Below are positions 8,499-17,376 of a stretch of DNA of 64,000 bases, piece after piece; position 1 is the first letter of the stretch, and every line of letters begins with the position of its first letter. Under the pieces are notes generated by a model. That model saw nothing but the letters and a program-made list of their open reading frames with translations, ran no database searches and had not been told where the DNA came from. The DNA comes from Lacisediminihabitans profunda (lineage in GTDB: Bacteria; Actinomycetota; Actinomycetes; Actinomycetales; Microbacteriaceae). The DNA lies in NCBI RefSeq assembly GCF_008040105.1, contig NZ_VRMG01000005.1:186001-250000 (forward strand), in the 5' to 3' direction. The position numbers and the translations under genes are program-made.

Positions 8499-9092
8499 CC
8501 GTGCCGCCCAGGCAGGTTGGTTGATCGGGTGCGACGACTCGCTTCAGTCGGTGCACGTGCGCGAGGTTTTTGTGTCCTACACCGGTCACCGGTCGCGGCG
8601 ACGATGCTCGCCGGAAGCTGGACCTTCTCGGCCCTTTAGCTGTTAGCTGTGCCGCCCGCGTCGGTCGGGCCGTGTTCTGCAGGACGGGCCCCGGAGGCTT
8701 GGTCGCCTACCCCACAGACTCCAGTTGTGCAGGACACCTTCTGCAGGACAGCAGGACACGGCAGGGGTGTGGCGACCCGGACGGTCCCGGTCTGCAGACG
8801 CTCCCGTCGGTTCTGCACCTATCGTCCTCGCTATCCGCCGGAGACGTCCTGCACAACCCGTCCTGCACAACTGGAGTCTGTGGGGCGGGCACCCGTGGAC
8901 GCCGGAGATGTCCTGCACAACGCGTGCCAGGGCAAGGGAGTGCCGCACAGTGGCGGAGACAGGCGGCCCGGGGTCAGCTGGTTAACCAACGCTGGGCAGT
9001 ACACCTCGCGCGCCACGTTGACGACTGCTCGATCCCGTCGCAGACTGGCACTCGGTGGCAGAGCGGCCGCCGGTGAGCAGTGAGGATGCCCG
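8499..9092. other. 594-bp non-coding region with clustered short repeats
   Basis: No open frame here looks protein-like; those present are Cys/Arg/Pro-rich and follow repeat units. The left third (8499-8640) holds nothing recognised. The centre holds the repeat cluster at 8710-8921. The right end (about 8940-9092) should contain the promoter of the oxidoreductase gene, but no clear -35/-10 pair was found. Confidence 0.6.
8710..8921. repeat. 26-bp perfect inverted repeat with extra GTCCTGCACAAC copies
   Basis: The 26-bp arms 8710-8735 (CCCCACAGACTCCAGTTGTG and on to CAGGAC) and 8860-8885 are perfect reverse complements separated by 124 bp. The dodecamer GTCCTGCACAAC lies at 8846-8857, 8860-8871 and 8910-8921, and once inverted at 8724-8735. 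A 22-bp direct repeat with one mismatch spans 8836-8857 and 8900-8921. Shorter CTGCAGGAC variants occur near 8678 and 8741. It may be a palindromic intergenic element or a multi-operator region; no transposase is present. Confidence 0.75.
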
Positions 9093-10031
9093 ATGCCCCA
9101 GGCCGTCAGATTCTCGAAGTACGGCGGCACCGAGGTGCTCGAACTCGTCGAGGTGGATGCCCGCCCGCCTGGTCGCCGCGAGGTGCAGGTGGCCGTGGTG
9201 AGCGCTGCCATCAACCCGGGGGAGATCGCGATCCGCGACGGTCGCGTGCGGGAGGTGTTCCCCGCACACTTCCCGGAGGGGCAGGGCAGCGACTTCGCCG
9301 GAATCGTCACCGCGGTCGGCGAGGGGGTCGACTTCCCGCACGTCGGCGAGGAGGTCATCGGGTTCTCGGACGGCCGGAACGCCCAGGCGGAGTACGTGAC
9401 GATCGATGCGGCGCGCGTCATTCCGAAACCGCACGGGGTCGGCTGGAACGAGGCGGCGAGCCTCTTCGTGGCCGGCACCACGGCCCGCGCCTGCATCGTG
9501 GCGGTCGACGTGCGCCCCGGGGACACCGTGGTGGTCGCGGGCGCCGCCGGAGGGGTGGGGGTGATCGCCACCCAGCTCGCTGTGCTCGCCGGCGCAGCCG
9601 TCGTGGCGACCGCGAGCGAGGAGAATCACGCCTTCCTGCGGAGCGTTGGCGCCATCCCGGTGGCCTACGGCAAGGGTCTGGCCGACCGCATCCGCAGGAT
9701 GGTGCCCGACGGCGTCGACGCCTTCATCGACGCGCACGGCGAGGGGAACGTGCAGGTGGCGGTCGAGCTCGGTGTGCCACGGGACCGCATCAACACCATC
9801 GCTGACTTCGCGGCGAAGAAGAAGTACGGGGTGAAGGCGGCCGGGATGTCCACGGTGCAGCCCAGGGAGGCCCTCACCGAACTGGCCAGGCTGGTGGCGA
9901 ACGGCGAGCTGAAGATCCCGGTCTACGCCACCTATCCGCTCGACAAGGTGCGCGCCGCCTACGAGCGTCTCGCGGCCGGGCACGGCCTCGGCAAGATCGT
10001 GCTCGAGGTGCGGCCCGCCGACTCGCTGTGA
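9093..10031 (+). CDS. NADP-dependent quinone-oxidoreductase-like enzyme (MDR family)
   Basis: A zinc-independent medium-chain dehydrogenase/reductase, predicted to reduce quinones or enones with NADPH in the cytosol. The 312-residue protein shows the GroES-like N-terminal domain (INPGEIAIRDG near 42; GSDFAGIVTAVGEGV near 68) and the Rossmann dinucleotide motif VVAGAAGGVGVIATQLA near 148. It ends with GHGLGKIVLEV, typical of quinone oxidoreductases. No zinc-ligand cysteines are present. The start at 9093 was chosen for the conventional MPQAVRFSKYGG opening. It sits just downstream of the palindromic repeat cluster and 35 bp upstream of tatD. Confidence 0.88.
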   Translation: MPQAVRFSKYGGTEVLELVEVDARPPGRREVQVAVVSAAINPGEIAIRDGRVREVFPAHFPEGQGSDFAGIVTAVGEGVDFPHVGEEVIGFSDGRNAQAEYVTIDAARVIPKPHGVGWNEAASLFVAGTTARACIVAVDVRPGDTVVVAGAAGGVGVIATQLAVLAGAAVVATASEENHAFLRSVGAIPVAYGKGLADRIRRMVPDGVDAFIDAHGEGNVQVAVELGVPRDRINTIADFAAKKKYGVKAAGMSTVQPREALTELARLVANGELKIPVYATYPLDKVRAAYERLAAGHGLGKIVLEVRPADSL

Positions 10032-10066
10032 CCGAGCGGCGGAGGCACGCCGGGTAAGATTCGGGG

Positions 10067-11035
10067 ATGCCCGCGCTGGAGAACTCCCAAGGCCCGATCC
10101 GCCGGCGTGACACCTCGTCGGAGCAGGCCAAGACCCGCGACCTGAGCTATCCGCCCCTGCCCGAGGCCCTCGTGGTCGCGGTCTACGACAACCACACGCA
10201 CCTCGAAATCGCCGACGGCGAAGATCCGCTCGACTACCGCGAACAGCTCGACCGAGCGTCGAGCGTCGGCGTGCGCGGGGTGGTGCAGGTGGGTGGTGAC
10301 CTCGAGACGTCCCGCTGGTCGGCGGAGATGGCGGGGCGGGAACCGCGGATGCTCGCGGCGGTGGCCATCCATCCGAACGAGGCGCCGCGGTACGAGGAGG
10401 AGGGCACCCTCGACGCCGCGATCGCGGAGATCGACGAGCTCGCCGGGCGACCACGCGTTCGCGCCGTGGGAGAGACCGGGCTCGATTTCTTCCGCACCCC
10501 CGAGCACGGCCGCGCTGCCCAGTACAAGTCGTTCGAGGCGCACATCGCCATTGCCAAAAAGCACGACATCGCGATGCAGATCCACGACCGCGACGCCCAC
10601 TCCGAGGTGATCGCCACCCTGCGCCGCGTGGGCGCGCCGGAGCGCACGGTGTTCCACTGCTTCTCCGGAGACGCGGACATGGCGAGGCTCTGCGCGGACA
10701 ACGGCTGGTACCTCTCCTTCGCCGGCACGGTCACCTTCAAGAACGCGACGAACCTCCGCGAGGCGCTCGAGGTGATTCCGCGCAGCCAGATCCTGGTGGA
10801 GACGGATGCGCCGTTCCTCACCCCGGCGCCGTATCGGGGGCGACCGAACGCCCCCTACCTGATCCCGCTCACGCTGCGCTTCATGGCCGACCATCTGGGC
10901 ACCGACGTGTCGATGCTCGCCGCTCAGATCTCCTCCAACACCGAACTCGTCTACGGCAGCTGGGATGCCGAACCGGTGACCCAGGAACAGGGTTCGCCCT
11001 ACGACGAGGCCGTCGACTCGTCCGAACTCGCGTGA
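10067..11035 (+). CDS. tatD: TatD family deoxyribonuclease / metal-dependent hydrolase
   Basis: A 3'-5' exonuclease-type metallohydrolase of DNA quality control with a TIM-barrel fold. The metal-binding HxH is in YDNHTHLEI (about residues 43-50), the catalytic Glu in GETGLDFFRT near 140, and His in IHDRDAHSE and VFHCFSGDA; the final Asp is in LVETDAPFLTP. The 322 residues include an N-terminal extension of about 40 residues and an acidic C-terminal tail, both common in actinobacterial members. It is 12 bp upstream of rsmA, which indicates co-transcription of tatD-rsmA-ispE. Confidence 0.94.
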   Translation: MPALENSQGPIRRRDTSSEQAKTRDLSYPPLPEALVVAVYDNHTHLEIADGEDPLDYREQLDRASSVGVRGVVQVGGDLETSRWSAEMAGREPRMLAAVAIHPNEAPRYEEEGTLDAAIAEIDELAGRPRVRAVGETGLDFFRTPEHGRAAQYKSFEAHIAIAKKHDIAMQIHDRDAHSEVIATLRRVGAPERTVFHCFSGDADMARLCADNGWYLSFAGTVTFKNATNLREALEVIPRSQILVETDAPFLTPAPYRGRPNAPYLIPLTLRFMADHLGTDVSMLAAQISSNTELVYGSWDAEPVTQEQGSPYDEAVDSSELA

Positions 11036-11047
11036 ACGGGGAACTCG

Positions 11048-11890
11048 ATGACTGAGCAGTCGAAGCTGTTGGGGCCCGCGGAGATTCGCGACCTCGCCGA
11101 GTTGCTGGACATCCAGCCCACCAAGAAGCTCGGCCAGAACTTCGTCATCGACGCCAACACCGTGCGCCGGATCGTGAAGGCGTCCGGGGTGAGCGCCGGC
11201 CAGACCGTGGTGGAGGTGGGGCCGGGCCTCGGATCCCTCACCCTCGGCCTGCTCGAGGTCGGGGCGTCGGTGGTGGCGGTCGAGATCGACAGGAGACTCG
11301 CCGCGCAGCTGCCGGTGACGGTGGAGCTGTTCCGGCCGGGTGCGCCGCTCACCGTGATCACGGCGGACGCCATGACGATCACCGAGCTGCCGGGGGAGCC
11401 GACGTCCCTCGTCGCGAATCTGCCGTACAACATCTCGGTGCCGGTGCTGCTGCACTTTCTCGAGTACTTTCCGCAGATCGCCTCCGGCCTCGTCATGGTT
11501 CAGTCCGAGGTGGGGCAGCGGATCGCGGCCACGCCGGGGTCCAAGATCTACGGGAGCCCGAGCGTGAAGGCCGCCTGGTACGGAGTGTGGCGCACGGCCG
11601 GGCAGGTGAGCCGGCAGGTCTTCTGGCCGGTGCCCAACGTCGACTCGATTCTCGTGCGTTTCGAACGGCGCGAACAGCCGGGCACCGAATCGGAGCGTCT
11701 CGCGACCTTCTCTCTGATCGACGCGGCGTTCCAGCAACGGCGCAAGATGCTTCGGCAGTCGCTCTCGGTCGTACTCGGTTCGAGTGCCGAGGCATCCGCC
11801 CGGCTGGAGGCCGCCGGGGTCGCCCCGACGGCCCGCGGTGAGGAACTCACGGTGCTCGATTTCCTGTCGATAGCGCGGTCCGGTGCGTAG
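11048..11890 (+). CDS. rsmA: 16S rRNA (adenine1518/1519-N6)-dimethyltransferase
   Basis: RsmA (KsgA) dimethylates two adjacent adenines in the 3'-terminal hairpin of 16S rRNA; its loss gives kasugamycin resistance (established knowledge). The 280-residue protein shows the quadruplet KKLGQNFVID near residue 30, the SAM motif VVEVGPGLGSLT near 57 and the catalytic NLPYN at 124-128, followed by the C-terminal RNA-contacting helical domain (QRRKMLRQSL). It sits between tatD and ispE with short gaps (12 and 33 bp), the standard actinobacterial order. Confidence 0.96.
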   Translation: MTEQSKLLGPAEIRDLAELLDIQPTKKLGQNFVIDANTVRRIVKASGVSAGQTVVEVGPGLGSLTLGLLEVGASVVAVEIDRRLAAQLPVTVELFRPGAPLTVITADAMTITELPGEPTSLVANLPYNISVPVLLHFLEYFPQIASGLVMVQSEVGQRIAATPGSKIYGSPSVKAAWYGVWRTAGQVSRQVFWPVPNVDSILVRFERREQPGTESERLATFSLIDAAFQQRRKMLRQSLSVVLGSSAEASARLEAAGVAPTARGEELTVLDFLSIARSGA

Positions 11891-11923
11891 GGGGCGGTCG
11901 AGCGGGTCGGCTAGGTTGGAGTA

Positions 11924-12859
11924 ATGACCACCGCGGCCGCTCCGAAGGTGGTTCACGCGCGGGCACCGGGCAAAATCAATGTTTTCCTCAAGGTTGGCGC
12001 CCTGCTCGAGGACGGCTACCACGACGTCGCGACCGCCTACCAGGCGGTGTCGCTCTGCGAAGACGTTCGGGCCTCGGCGGCGGACGACTTCTCGGTGACC
12101 TTCACCGGCCCGATCGACTCCTCGAAGCTCGCCACCGGCGGAACGAACCTCGCGATCAAGGCGGCGCGGTTGCTCGCCCGCAAGGCCGGGTACCGCGGGG
12201 GCGTTCACCTCGAGATCGAGAAGCACGTGCCGATCGCCGGCGGAATGGGGGGCGGATCGGCGGATGCCGCGGCGACGCTCCTCGCCTGCGACGCGCTCTG
12301 GGGCACCAACCTCTCGCGCGAGGACCTCCTGGACCTTGCCCAGCAACTCGGATCGGACGTCCCGTTCGCGTTCATCGGCGGCACCGCCATCGGCACCGGT
12401 CGCGGCGACCAGCTGAGCCCGGCCCTTGCCAAGGGCCAGTTCCAGTGGGTGCTCGCCTTCGCGGACTTCGGCATGAGCACGCCTCTCGTCTACAGCGAAC
12501 TCGACCGGCATCGCGACCGGCACTCGCAGGACATCTTCCCGGCGGCCGTGCAGCCGCAGGTGGACGCCAACGTTCTTCAGGCGCTGCGTGCCGGCGACCC
12601 GCACATGCTCGCCGAGGTATTGCACAACGACCTGCAGGCCCCCGCGCTGCACCTCGAGCCCGAACTCGCCCGGGTGATCGAACTCGGCGAGGAGAACGGC
12701 GCGCTCGCCGGAATGATCTCGGGTTCCGGCCCCACCGTCGCGTTCCTCGCGGCGAACCTCGACAGCGCGCTCGAACTGCAGATCGCCCTGAGCGCGGCCC
12801 GGCTCACCGTCGTGCGCGCGACGGGCCCGGTTCACGGCGCCCGCATCCTCAGCGCCTGA
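11924..12859 (+). CDS. ispE: 4-diphosphocytidyl-2-C-methyl-D-erythritol kinase
   Basis: IspE phosphorylates CDP-methylerythritol in the MEP isoprenoid pathway. The 311-residue GHMP kinase shows [12 protein letters not shown] near residue 11, the ATP loop [15 protein letters not shown] near 102 and the C-terminal [13 protein letters not shown] near 264. The start at 11924 follows a GGTTGGAGTA ribosome site. It is the last gene of the tatD-rsmA-ispE unit and ends in front of a large convergent hairpin. Confidence 0.96.
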   Translation: MTTAAAPKVVHARAPGKINVFLKVGALLEDGYHDVATAYQAVSLCEDVRASAADDFSVTFTGPIDSSKLATGGTNLAIKAARLLARKAGYRGGVHLEIEKHVPIAGGMGGGSADAAATLLACDALWGTNLSREDLLDLAQQLGSDVPFAFIGGTAIGTGRGDQLSPALAKGQFQWVLAFADFGMSTPLVYSELDRHRDRHSQDIFPAAVQPQVDANVLQALRAGDPHMLAEVLHNDLQAPALHLEPELARVIELGEENGALAGMISGSGPTVAFLAANLDSALELQIALSAARLTVVRATGPVHGARILSA

Positions 12860-12874
12860 GCCGTCCGCCCCGCC

Positions 12875-12929
12875 GAGTCGGGGCAAGTGGCCGGTCTTCC
12901 GGCCCGAATGCGGCCGGTTGCCCCGATTC
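12875..12929. terminator. Large hairpin between convergent ispE and a glycosyltransferase gene
   Basis: GAGTCGGGGCAAGTGGCCG (12875-12893) pairs with CGGCCGGTTGCCCCGATTC (12911-12929) at 16 of 19 positions around a 17-nt loop. It lies 16 bp past the ispE stop and 30 bp past the stop of the opposing gene, as expected for a bidirectional terminator. Confidence 0.7.
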
Positions 12930-12958
12930 GAGGCGCGCGATGCGACACGGAAGGGCGG

Positions 12959-14545
12959 TCAGCGGCGATAGCGGGTCACGGTGACGCCCGTGAATGCCCA
13001 CTCGGAGTCGACCCGGTAGCCGAGCCCCTCGAGCGTGCGGGTCACGCTCGGCCGCCAGTCCTGCTTCGTGCTCGTGATCAGCCACACGACGGAGGCCTCG
13101 TCGAGCCGAGAGGTGACCTGCTCGAGCGGATACCGGGTCTCCCAGAGCCTGCCGGTCTCGGCGGCCGGGGTCTTGAGTCTCACGTCGATGAGCCCGGCGA
13201 AGGCGTCGGGGTAGGAGACCGCGATCACGCGGGTCGTGGCGGTGGCGTGCCGTCGCACCGGTCCGTAGATCACCGCCTGCGGCGTGCTCATCGGCTCGCT
13301 CGATCGCTCGGAGGAGACGAGCTCGGCGACATCGCTCCACGTCGACTCCTGTTTGGCCTCCGGCGCCCGCTGCTCGAGGTACTGAGGCAGGGCGAGGGCA
13401 ACGGATGCCGCGATGACGACCGCGATGAGGCGGCGACGGCGGAGGGCGGCCACGGCCACCGCCATGAGCGCCGCCGCCGCGGGCGCGACGAAGGTGAGGT
13501 AGCGCGGCGAGTACAGGGGCGAGACGAGAGCCGACGCGACGAGGAGGCCGATCGTGGGGACGACGATCCACGGCAGGGTGATCGCCAGCAGCGAGGGTCC
13601 GGGCGGCGACACCTCCTGCCGGGTCGGCTGTGCACGCGACTGGCGCACCGCCCGCACGGCGAGCAGCACGGTCCCGAGGGCGACGAGGGTCCAGCCCACG
13701 GCCGCGAAGGGCGGGTTTTTGTAGAACAGCTGGGTGACGAGGATGCCGCGCAGGGTGGTCGCGCCGATCGGATCGATCCAGCTCACCTGCCCGGACTGCG
13801 CGACGACGACCGCGGCGAAGGGGAGCACGAGAGCGGCGGCGGAGGCGGAGGCGGCGGCCCAGCAGCCGAGCGACCGCGCGGCGGAACGCCCGGCGCCGGT
13901 GGGTGGTGAGCCATCGCGCCTCGCGGCCCACCAGGTGAGGGCGGCCGTGACGCCGTGCGCCGCCACGATCAGGGCGAGGTAGGCGAAGAAGACGGTGCTG
14001 AGCGCCGCGAGGAGACCGTAGGCCACCCACCAGCGAGCGCGGGTGGATCGGCAGGCGGTGACGAAGAGGGTGGTGAGCGCCACGGCGAGCAGAGCCGTCG
14101 CGGCGTAGGAGCGGCCCTCGGCCCCGGCCCAGGTGATCCTGGGCAGCAGCTCGAGCAGGAGGCCGGCCAGCACGGCGATGCGGCCGGTCACGAGTCGGCG
14201 AACAAGCAGCACGGTGAGGGCGCCGGTCGCCCCGGTCGCGAGGGCGCTGGGCAGGCGGAGGGTGAATGGCGTGTAGCCGACGAGGTCGAACCAGAGGTGC
14301 ATCCCCCCGTAGTAGAGGCCGTGCACGGCGTCGACGTGGGCGAGCAGGCTCCACAGCTGGGGCCAGCTTCGACCGGTCGCGGAGATGGTGGCCGCCTCGT
14401 CGTACCAGATCGAGGGCTGCCAGGAGAGGAACGCGGACAGCACGACCCCGAGGGCGCCGATGGCGACCGGGCCGAGCCAGCGCCGGGGTCGAGCCGGCGT
14501 GGAGCTCGCCGTGGCGGAGGGGGCCTGGCGTTCGAGAACGCTCAT
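12959..14545 (-). CDS. Polytopic glycosyltransferase (GT39/mannosyltransferase-like)
   Basis: A predicted integral membrane glycosyltransferase using a polyprenyl-phosphate-linked sugar at the outer face of the membrane. The start was placed at the ATG at 14545 (MSVLERQAPS), because upstream in-frame codons do not look like protein. The 528-residue product has about 11 hydrophobic segments and the GT-C acidic motif SIWYDEAATI near residue 45, in the first loop. The C-terminal soluble part (about 370-528) is extracytoplasmic. The acceptor is unknown. It follows the GT87-like gene by 80 bp on the same strand, so both probably serve one envelope glycan or lipoglycan (inference). Confidence 0.8.
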   Translation of the reverse strand: MSVLERQAPSATASSTPARPRRWLGPVAIGALGVVLSAFLSWQPSIWYDEAATISATGRSWPQLWSLLAHVDAVHGLYYGGMHLWFDLVGYTPFTLRLPSALATGATGALTVLLVRRLVTGRIAVLAGLLLELLPRITWAGAEGRSYAATALLAVALTTLFVTACRSTRARWWVAYGLLAALSTVFFAYLALIVAAHGVTAALTWWAARRDGSPPTGAGRSAARSLGCWAAASASAAALVLPFAAVVVAQSGQVSWIDPIGATTLRGILVTQLFYKNPPFAAVGWTLVALGTVLLAVRAVRQSRAQPTRQEVSPPGPSLLAITLPWIVVPTIGLLVASALVSPLYSPRYLTFVAPAAAALMAVAVAALRRRRLIAVVIAASVALALPQYLEQRAPEAKQESTWSDVAELVSSERSSEPMSTPQAVIYGPVRRHATATTRVIAVSYPDAFAGLIDVRLKTPAAETGRLWETRYPLEQVTSRLDEASVVWLITSTKQDWRPSVTRTLEGLGYRVDSEWAFTGVTVTRYRR

Positions 14546-14625
14546 CCGGTGACCGCCTTTCGGGTTGGGGTGCCTGCGGCGCTCTCGTGGCAGCCGCGCG
14601 CGGGGCGGGGCGGATGACGCAGCGG

Positions 14626-16038
14626 CTACCGGGGCGAGGCCCGGCGGCGGGACGCCGCCCGAGCGACCGGGCTCCCCAGGCGGGCCCGGCCATCCGGACC
14701 GGTGCGCCAGAGGGCCATCGCCACGATGACGACGATCGCCACCGAGATCGCGACCTGAGAGACCGCATGGGACGGGATGAGCAGCCGCACGGTGAGCGCG
14801 AGGGGCACGGCCGACCACTCCCAGCGCCCGCTCAGCGCGATGAACGGCACGAGCAGCAACGCGTACCAGGGGTAGCGCGGACTCACGATGAGCAGCGTCG
14901 TGCCGATCATCACCACCTGGCCGAGCCAGGGCCGTTCCGGGTCGGTCTTCCACCAGACGAGCACCGCCGTGACGGCGAGCAGCAGCGCCGCGACGGCGAG
15001 GGCGGCGGCCGTCGGCACGAACAGGGTCACCAGGGTGAAGCGACTCCCGCTGTTGTAGCCCTCCTCGGAGAGGTAGCCGGGCAGGTAGCCGAGCACCGCG
15101 ATGCCGGTGGTGGCCAGATAGGGCAGGTAGAGCAGCGCGAAGGTCACGATCGCCGCGGTCGCCACCTTCCACGGCTGTCGCCGGAGCAGCGCGGGCGCCG
15201 CGATCATCGGGATGAGCTTGGCCGCGATGGCCGCGCCGAGCGCGATTCCGCCGCGAAAGCGCAGGCCGCGGGCCGCGGCGAGGGTGGCCACGACCACGAG
15301 CAGGGCCCCCAGCACGTCGATGTGCGAGTTCGTCACCGCCTCGGTGGCCACGAGCGGGCTCCACGCCCACAGCGCCGCCCAGCGCGGGTCGATCCCGCGG
15401 CGCCGCATCGCCGCGATGAGCAGCAGCGTGATGCCGACGCTCATCAGCAGGCCCGTGAGTTGCAGCGGCCAGTACTCGGCGCCCGGACCCGTGACGAAGC
15501 GCACCGCGGCGAAGAACAGCTCGCTCGTCGGCGGATAGATGGTCGGCACCGTCGGCCGGTTGAGGGCGGTGCAGAACACCTCGTGCGACGGCAGCGAAGA
15601 CGTGAGCTGGGTGCGCGGCTGGGTGCAGCGGTGGCTTCCGTCGGCGTTCTCGACGGCGGCGGGAAACAGCCAGTCCGGCCGCAGGTCGGCGAGCGCCTCG
15701 TCGACCGGCACGTAGCGGTACGGCGAGATCCCGGCGTTCTGCACGATGCCGTCCCAGGCATAGCGGGCCGAGTCCGTGCTCGTGTTGGGCGGACCGGCCA
15801 ACGCCGCTCCGCCGAGCAGCACCGATCCGGCGATGACGAGCGCGACGGCCGCCCGCGTCGGCACCCTCCGCAGCAGAACGACTGCCGCGGCGAAGAGAAC
15901 CCAGAGTGCGGTGGTCGTCGCGAGGAGCGCGAGGGGCCTGCCGCTGTCGAAGTAGCCGAGGGCCGCGACCGAGACGGCGGTGATCGCCGCCATCGCGGCG
16001 AGCAGCAGGGAAACGATAGCGATTCTCACCCGCCCCAT
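14626..16038 (-). CDS. Polytopic GT87/DUF2029-type mannosyltransferase
   Basis: A predicted membrane GT-C glycosyltransferase of the polyprenyl-phosphomannose-dependent kind. The ATG at 16038 (MGRVRIAIVS) gives 470 residues with 10-12 hydrophobic segments; a GTG two codons later is equally possible, since ACAGGATGGGG lies just upstream. An extracellular loop with DSARYAWDGIVQNAGISPYR (about residue 85) carries the acidic Asp pattern of the family. FAAVRFVTGPG and AAKLIPMIAAPALL are typical of the actinobacterial members. It is divergent from the heme/Mo oxidoreductase gene, 105 bp apart, and upstream of the GT39-like gene. Confidence 0.8.
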   Translation of the reverse strand: MGRVRIAIVSLLLAAMAAITAVSVAALGYFDSGRPLALLATTTALWVLFAAAVVLLRRVPTRAAVALVIAGSVLLGGAALAGPPNTSTDSARYAWDGIVQNAGISPYRYVPVDEALADLRPDWLFPAAVENADGSHRCTQPRTQLTSSLPSHEVFCTALNRPTVPTIYPPTSELFFAAVRFVTGPGAEYWPLQLTGLLMSVGITLLLIAAMRRRGIDPRWAALWAWSPLVATEAVTNSHIDVLGALLVVVATLAAARGLRFRGGIALGAAIAAKLIPMIAAPALLRRQPWKVATAAIVTFALLYLPYLATTGIAVLGYLPGYLSEEGYNSGSRFTLVTLFVPTAAALAVAALLLAVTAVLVWWKTDPERPWLGQVVMIGTTLLIVSPRYPWYALLLVPFIALSGRWEWSAVPLALTVRLLIPSHAVSQVAISVAIVVIVAMALWRTGPDGRARLGSPVARAASRRRASPR

Positions 16039-16143
16039 CCTGTCGCACCGAGGGTGCGGTCGACCGGCGGCCGGAGGGTGCCGTTCCCGGACCGTAAGAT
16101 TTGGCACGCCGTGTGGCGGTACTCGGGATGCTCAAATTGGAGC

Positions 16144-17376
16144 ATGCGCCGCCTCCTCCTCGATGCCCGACGGATCCTCCGCGCGCCGTCGCGCAATCCG
16201 CGCTCGGCGGTGGTGCTCGGGCGACTGCTCGCCTTCGCCTTCCTCGTCTGCTTCGGCACCGGGCTGTACAGCCACTTCCTGCAGCAGCCGCTGCCGTGGA
16301 TGGTGTTCGCCACCCGGCCGGCCTGGCTCTACCAACTCAGCCAGGGCATCCACATCACCGCCGGGATCGCCTGCTTCCCGCTCATCCTCGGCAAGCTCCA
16401 CGCCGTGTTCCCCGAGCTCTTCCAGACCCCGCCCATCCGCGGGTTCGCGCACTTCCTCGAGCGGGCATCCATCGCCGTCTTCGTCGCGGCGTCGCTCGTG
16501 CAGATCGCCACCGGACTGCTCAACACCTACCAGTGGTACCCGTTTCCGTTCCCCTTCAAACAGGTGCACTTCGCCCTCTCGTTCGTGATGATCGGGTCGC
16601 TCGCCATCCACATCGCCGTGAAGCTCCCGGTGATCGCCCGCTACTGGACCCGCACGAACAGCTTCGACGCGGAAGGCAACCTCGTGCACGATGACGAGGG
16701 GAGCGCCGCGCCGGAGAAGGCCGCAACGGGACTGACCGGCCGGGTGCTGAACTGGATAGACACGGCGCCGCCGCGGGAACCCCGCGTCTCGAGGCGCGGC
16801 TTCGTCACCACGATCGGCATCGCGACCGCGGCGGTGGTGGGCCTCACCGCTGGCCAGTCCTTCCGCGCGCTCGACGGCCTCAACGTGTTCGCCCCGCGCA
16901 AGCAGGGCACCGGGCCGAACGCGCTGCCGGTGAACCGAACGGCGCGGGCCGCCCAGGTGACGAGCGATGACGTGGCGGCGGGCTGGGTGCTCACGGTCGC
17001 CCGCGGGTCGACCGCGAAGACCTTCAGCCTCGCGGACCTCGCCGCGCTGCCGCAGCATCGCGTGGATCTGCCGATCGCCTGCGTGGAGGGCTGGAGCCAG
17101 CTCGCCTCCTGGCGCGGCGTGCGGCTGCGCGACCTGATGGACAGCGTCGGCGCGCACCCCAACGAGGACCTGCGCCTCACCAGCCTGGAGAAGCGGGGCG
17201 GCTACCGCGTCACCGAGATGGGCGCGGAGTTCGTGCAGGACGACCTCACCCTCGTCGCTCTCGAACTCAACGGCGACCCACTCGACCTGGATCACGGCTA
17301 TCCCGCCCGCATGATCGCGCCCGGTCGGCCCGGCGTGCTGCAGACCAAGTGGCTCTCGAAACTGGAGGTGATCTGA
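16144..17376 (+). CDS. Membrane cytochrome b-like / molybdopterin oxidoreductase fusion
   Basis: A one-chain redox protein of 410 residues. Residues 25-165 form four membrane helices with paired histidines (H70/H86 in helix 2; H142/H156 in helix 4), the pattern of a di-heme b-type bundle. A Tat-like SRRGF motif near 219 and another hydrophobic helix precede a sulfite-oxidase-fold Mo domain (about 255-410); the Mo-ligand cysteine is C313 in PIACVEGWS. It resembles an MsrP/MsrQ pair fused into one polypeptide (inference); the substrate is unknown. The start is ATG 16144 with TTGGAG just upstream. Its stop overlaps the next gene by 1 nt (TGATG). Confidence 0.85.
   Translation: MRRLLLDARRILRAPSRNPRSAVVLGRLLAFAFLVCFGTGLYSHFLQQPLPWMVFATRPAWLYQLSQGIHITAGIACFPLILGKLHAVFPELFQTPPIRGFAHFLERASIAVFVAASLVQIATGLLNTYQWYPFPFPFKQVHFALSFVMIGSLAIHIAVKLPVIARYWTRTNSFDAEGNLVHDDEGSAAPEKAATGLTGRVLNWIDTAPPREPRVSRRGFVTTIGIATAAVVGLTAGQSFRALDGLNVFAPRKQGTGPNALPVNRTARAAQVTSDDVAAGWVLTVARGSTAKTFSLADLAALPQHRVDLPIACVEGWSQLASWRGVRLRDLMDSVGAHPNEDLRLTSLEKRGGYRVTEMGAEFVQDDLTLVALELNGDPLDLDHGYPARMIAPGRPGVLQTKWLSKLEVI

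Noticed and set aside
8570-9083. Open frames of 100-170 codons in the metG-oxidoreductase gap
   Set aside because: They are translated repeat units rich in Cys, Pro and Arg with no family pattern and no ribosome site; the DNA is better explained as repeats.
9959-12886. 975-codon minus-strand frame opposite tatD-rsmA-ispE
   Set aside because: Antisense shadow of three clear housekeeping genes; low-complexity RRG/GDRH composition.
14266-16143. Long in-frame N-terminal extension of the heme/Mo oxidoreductase
   Set aside because: The extension is the antisense of two glycosyltransferase genes; the true start at 16144 has a TTGGAG ribosome site and a normal membrane N-terminus.
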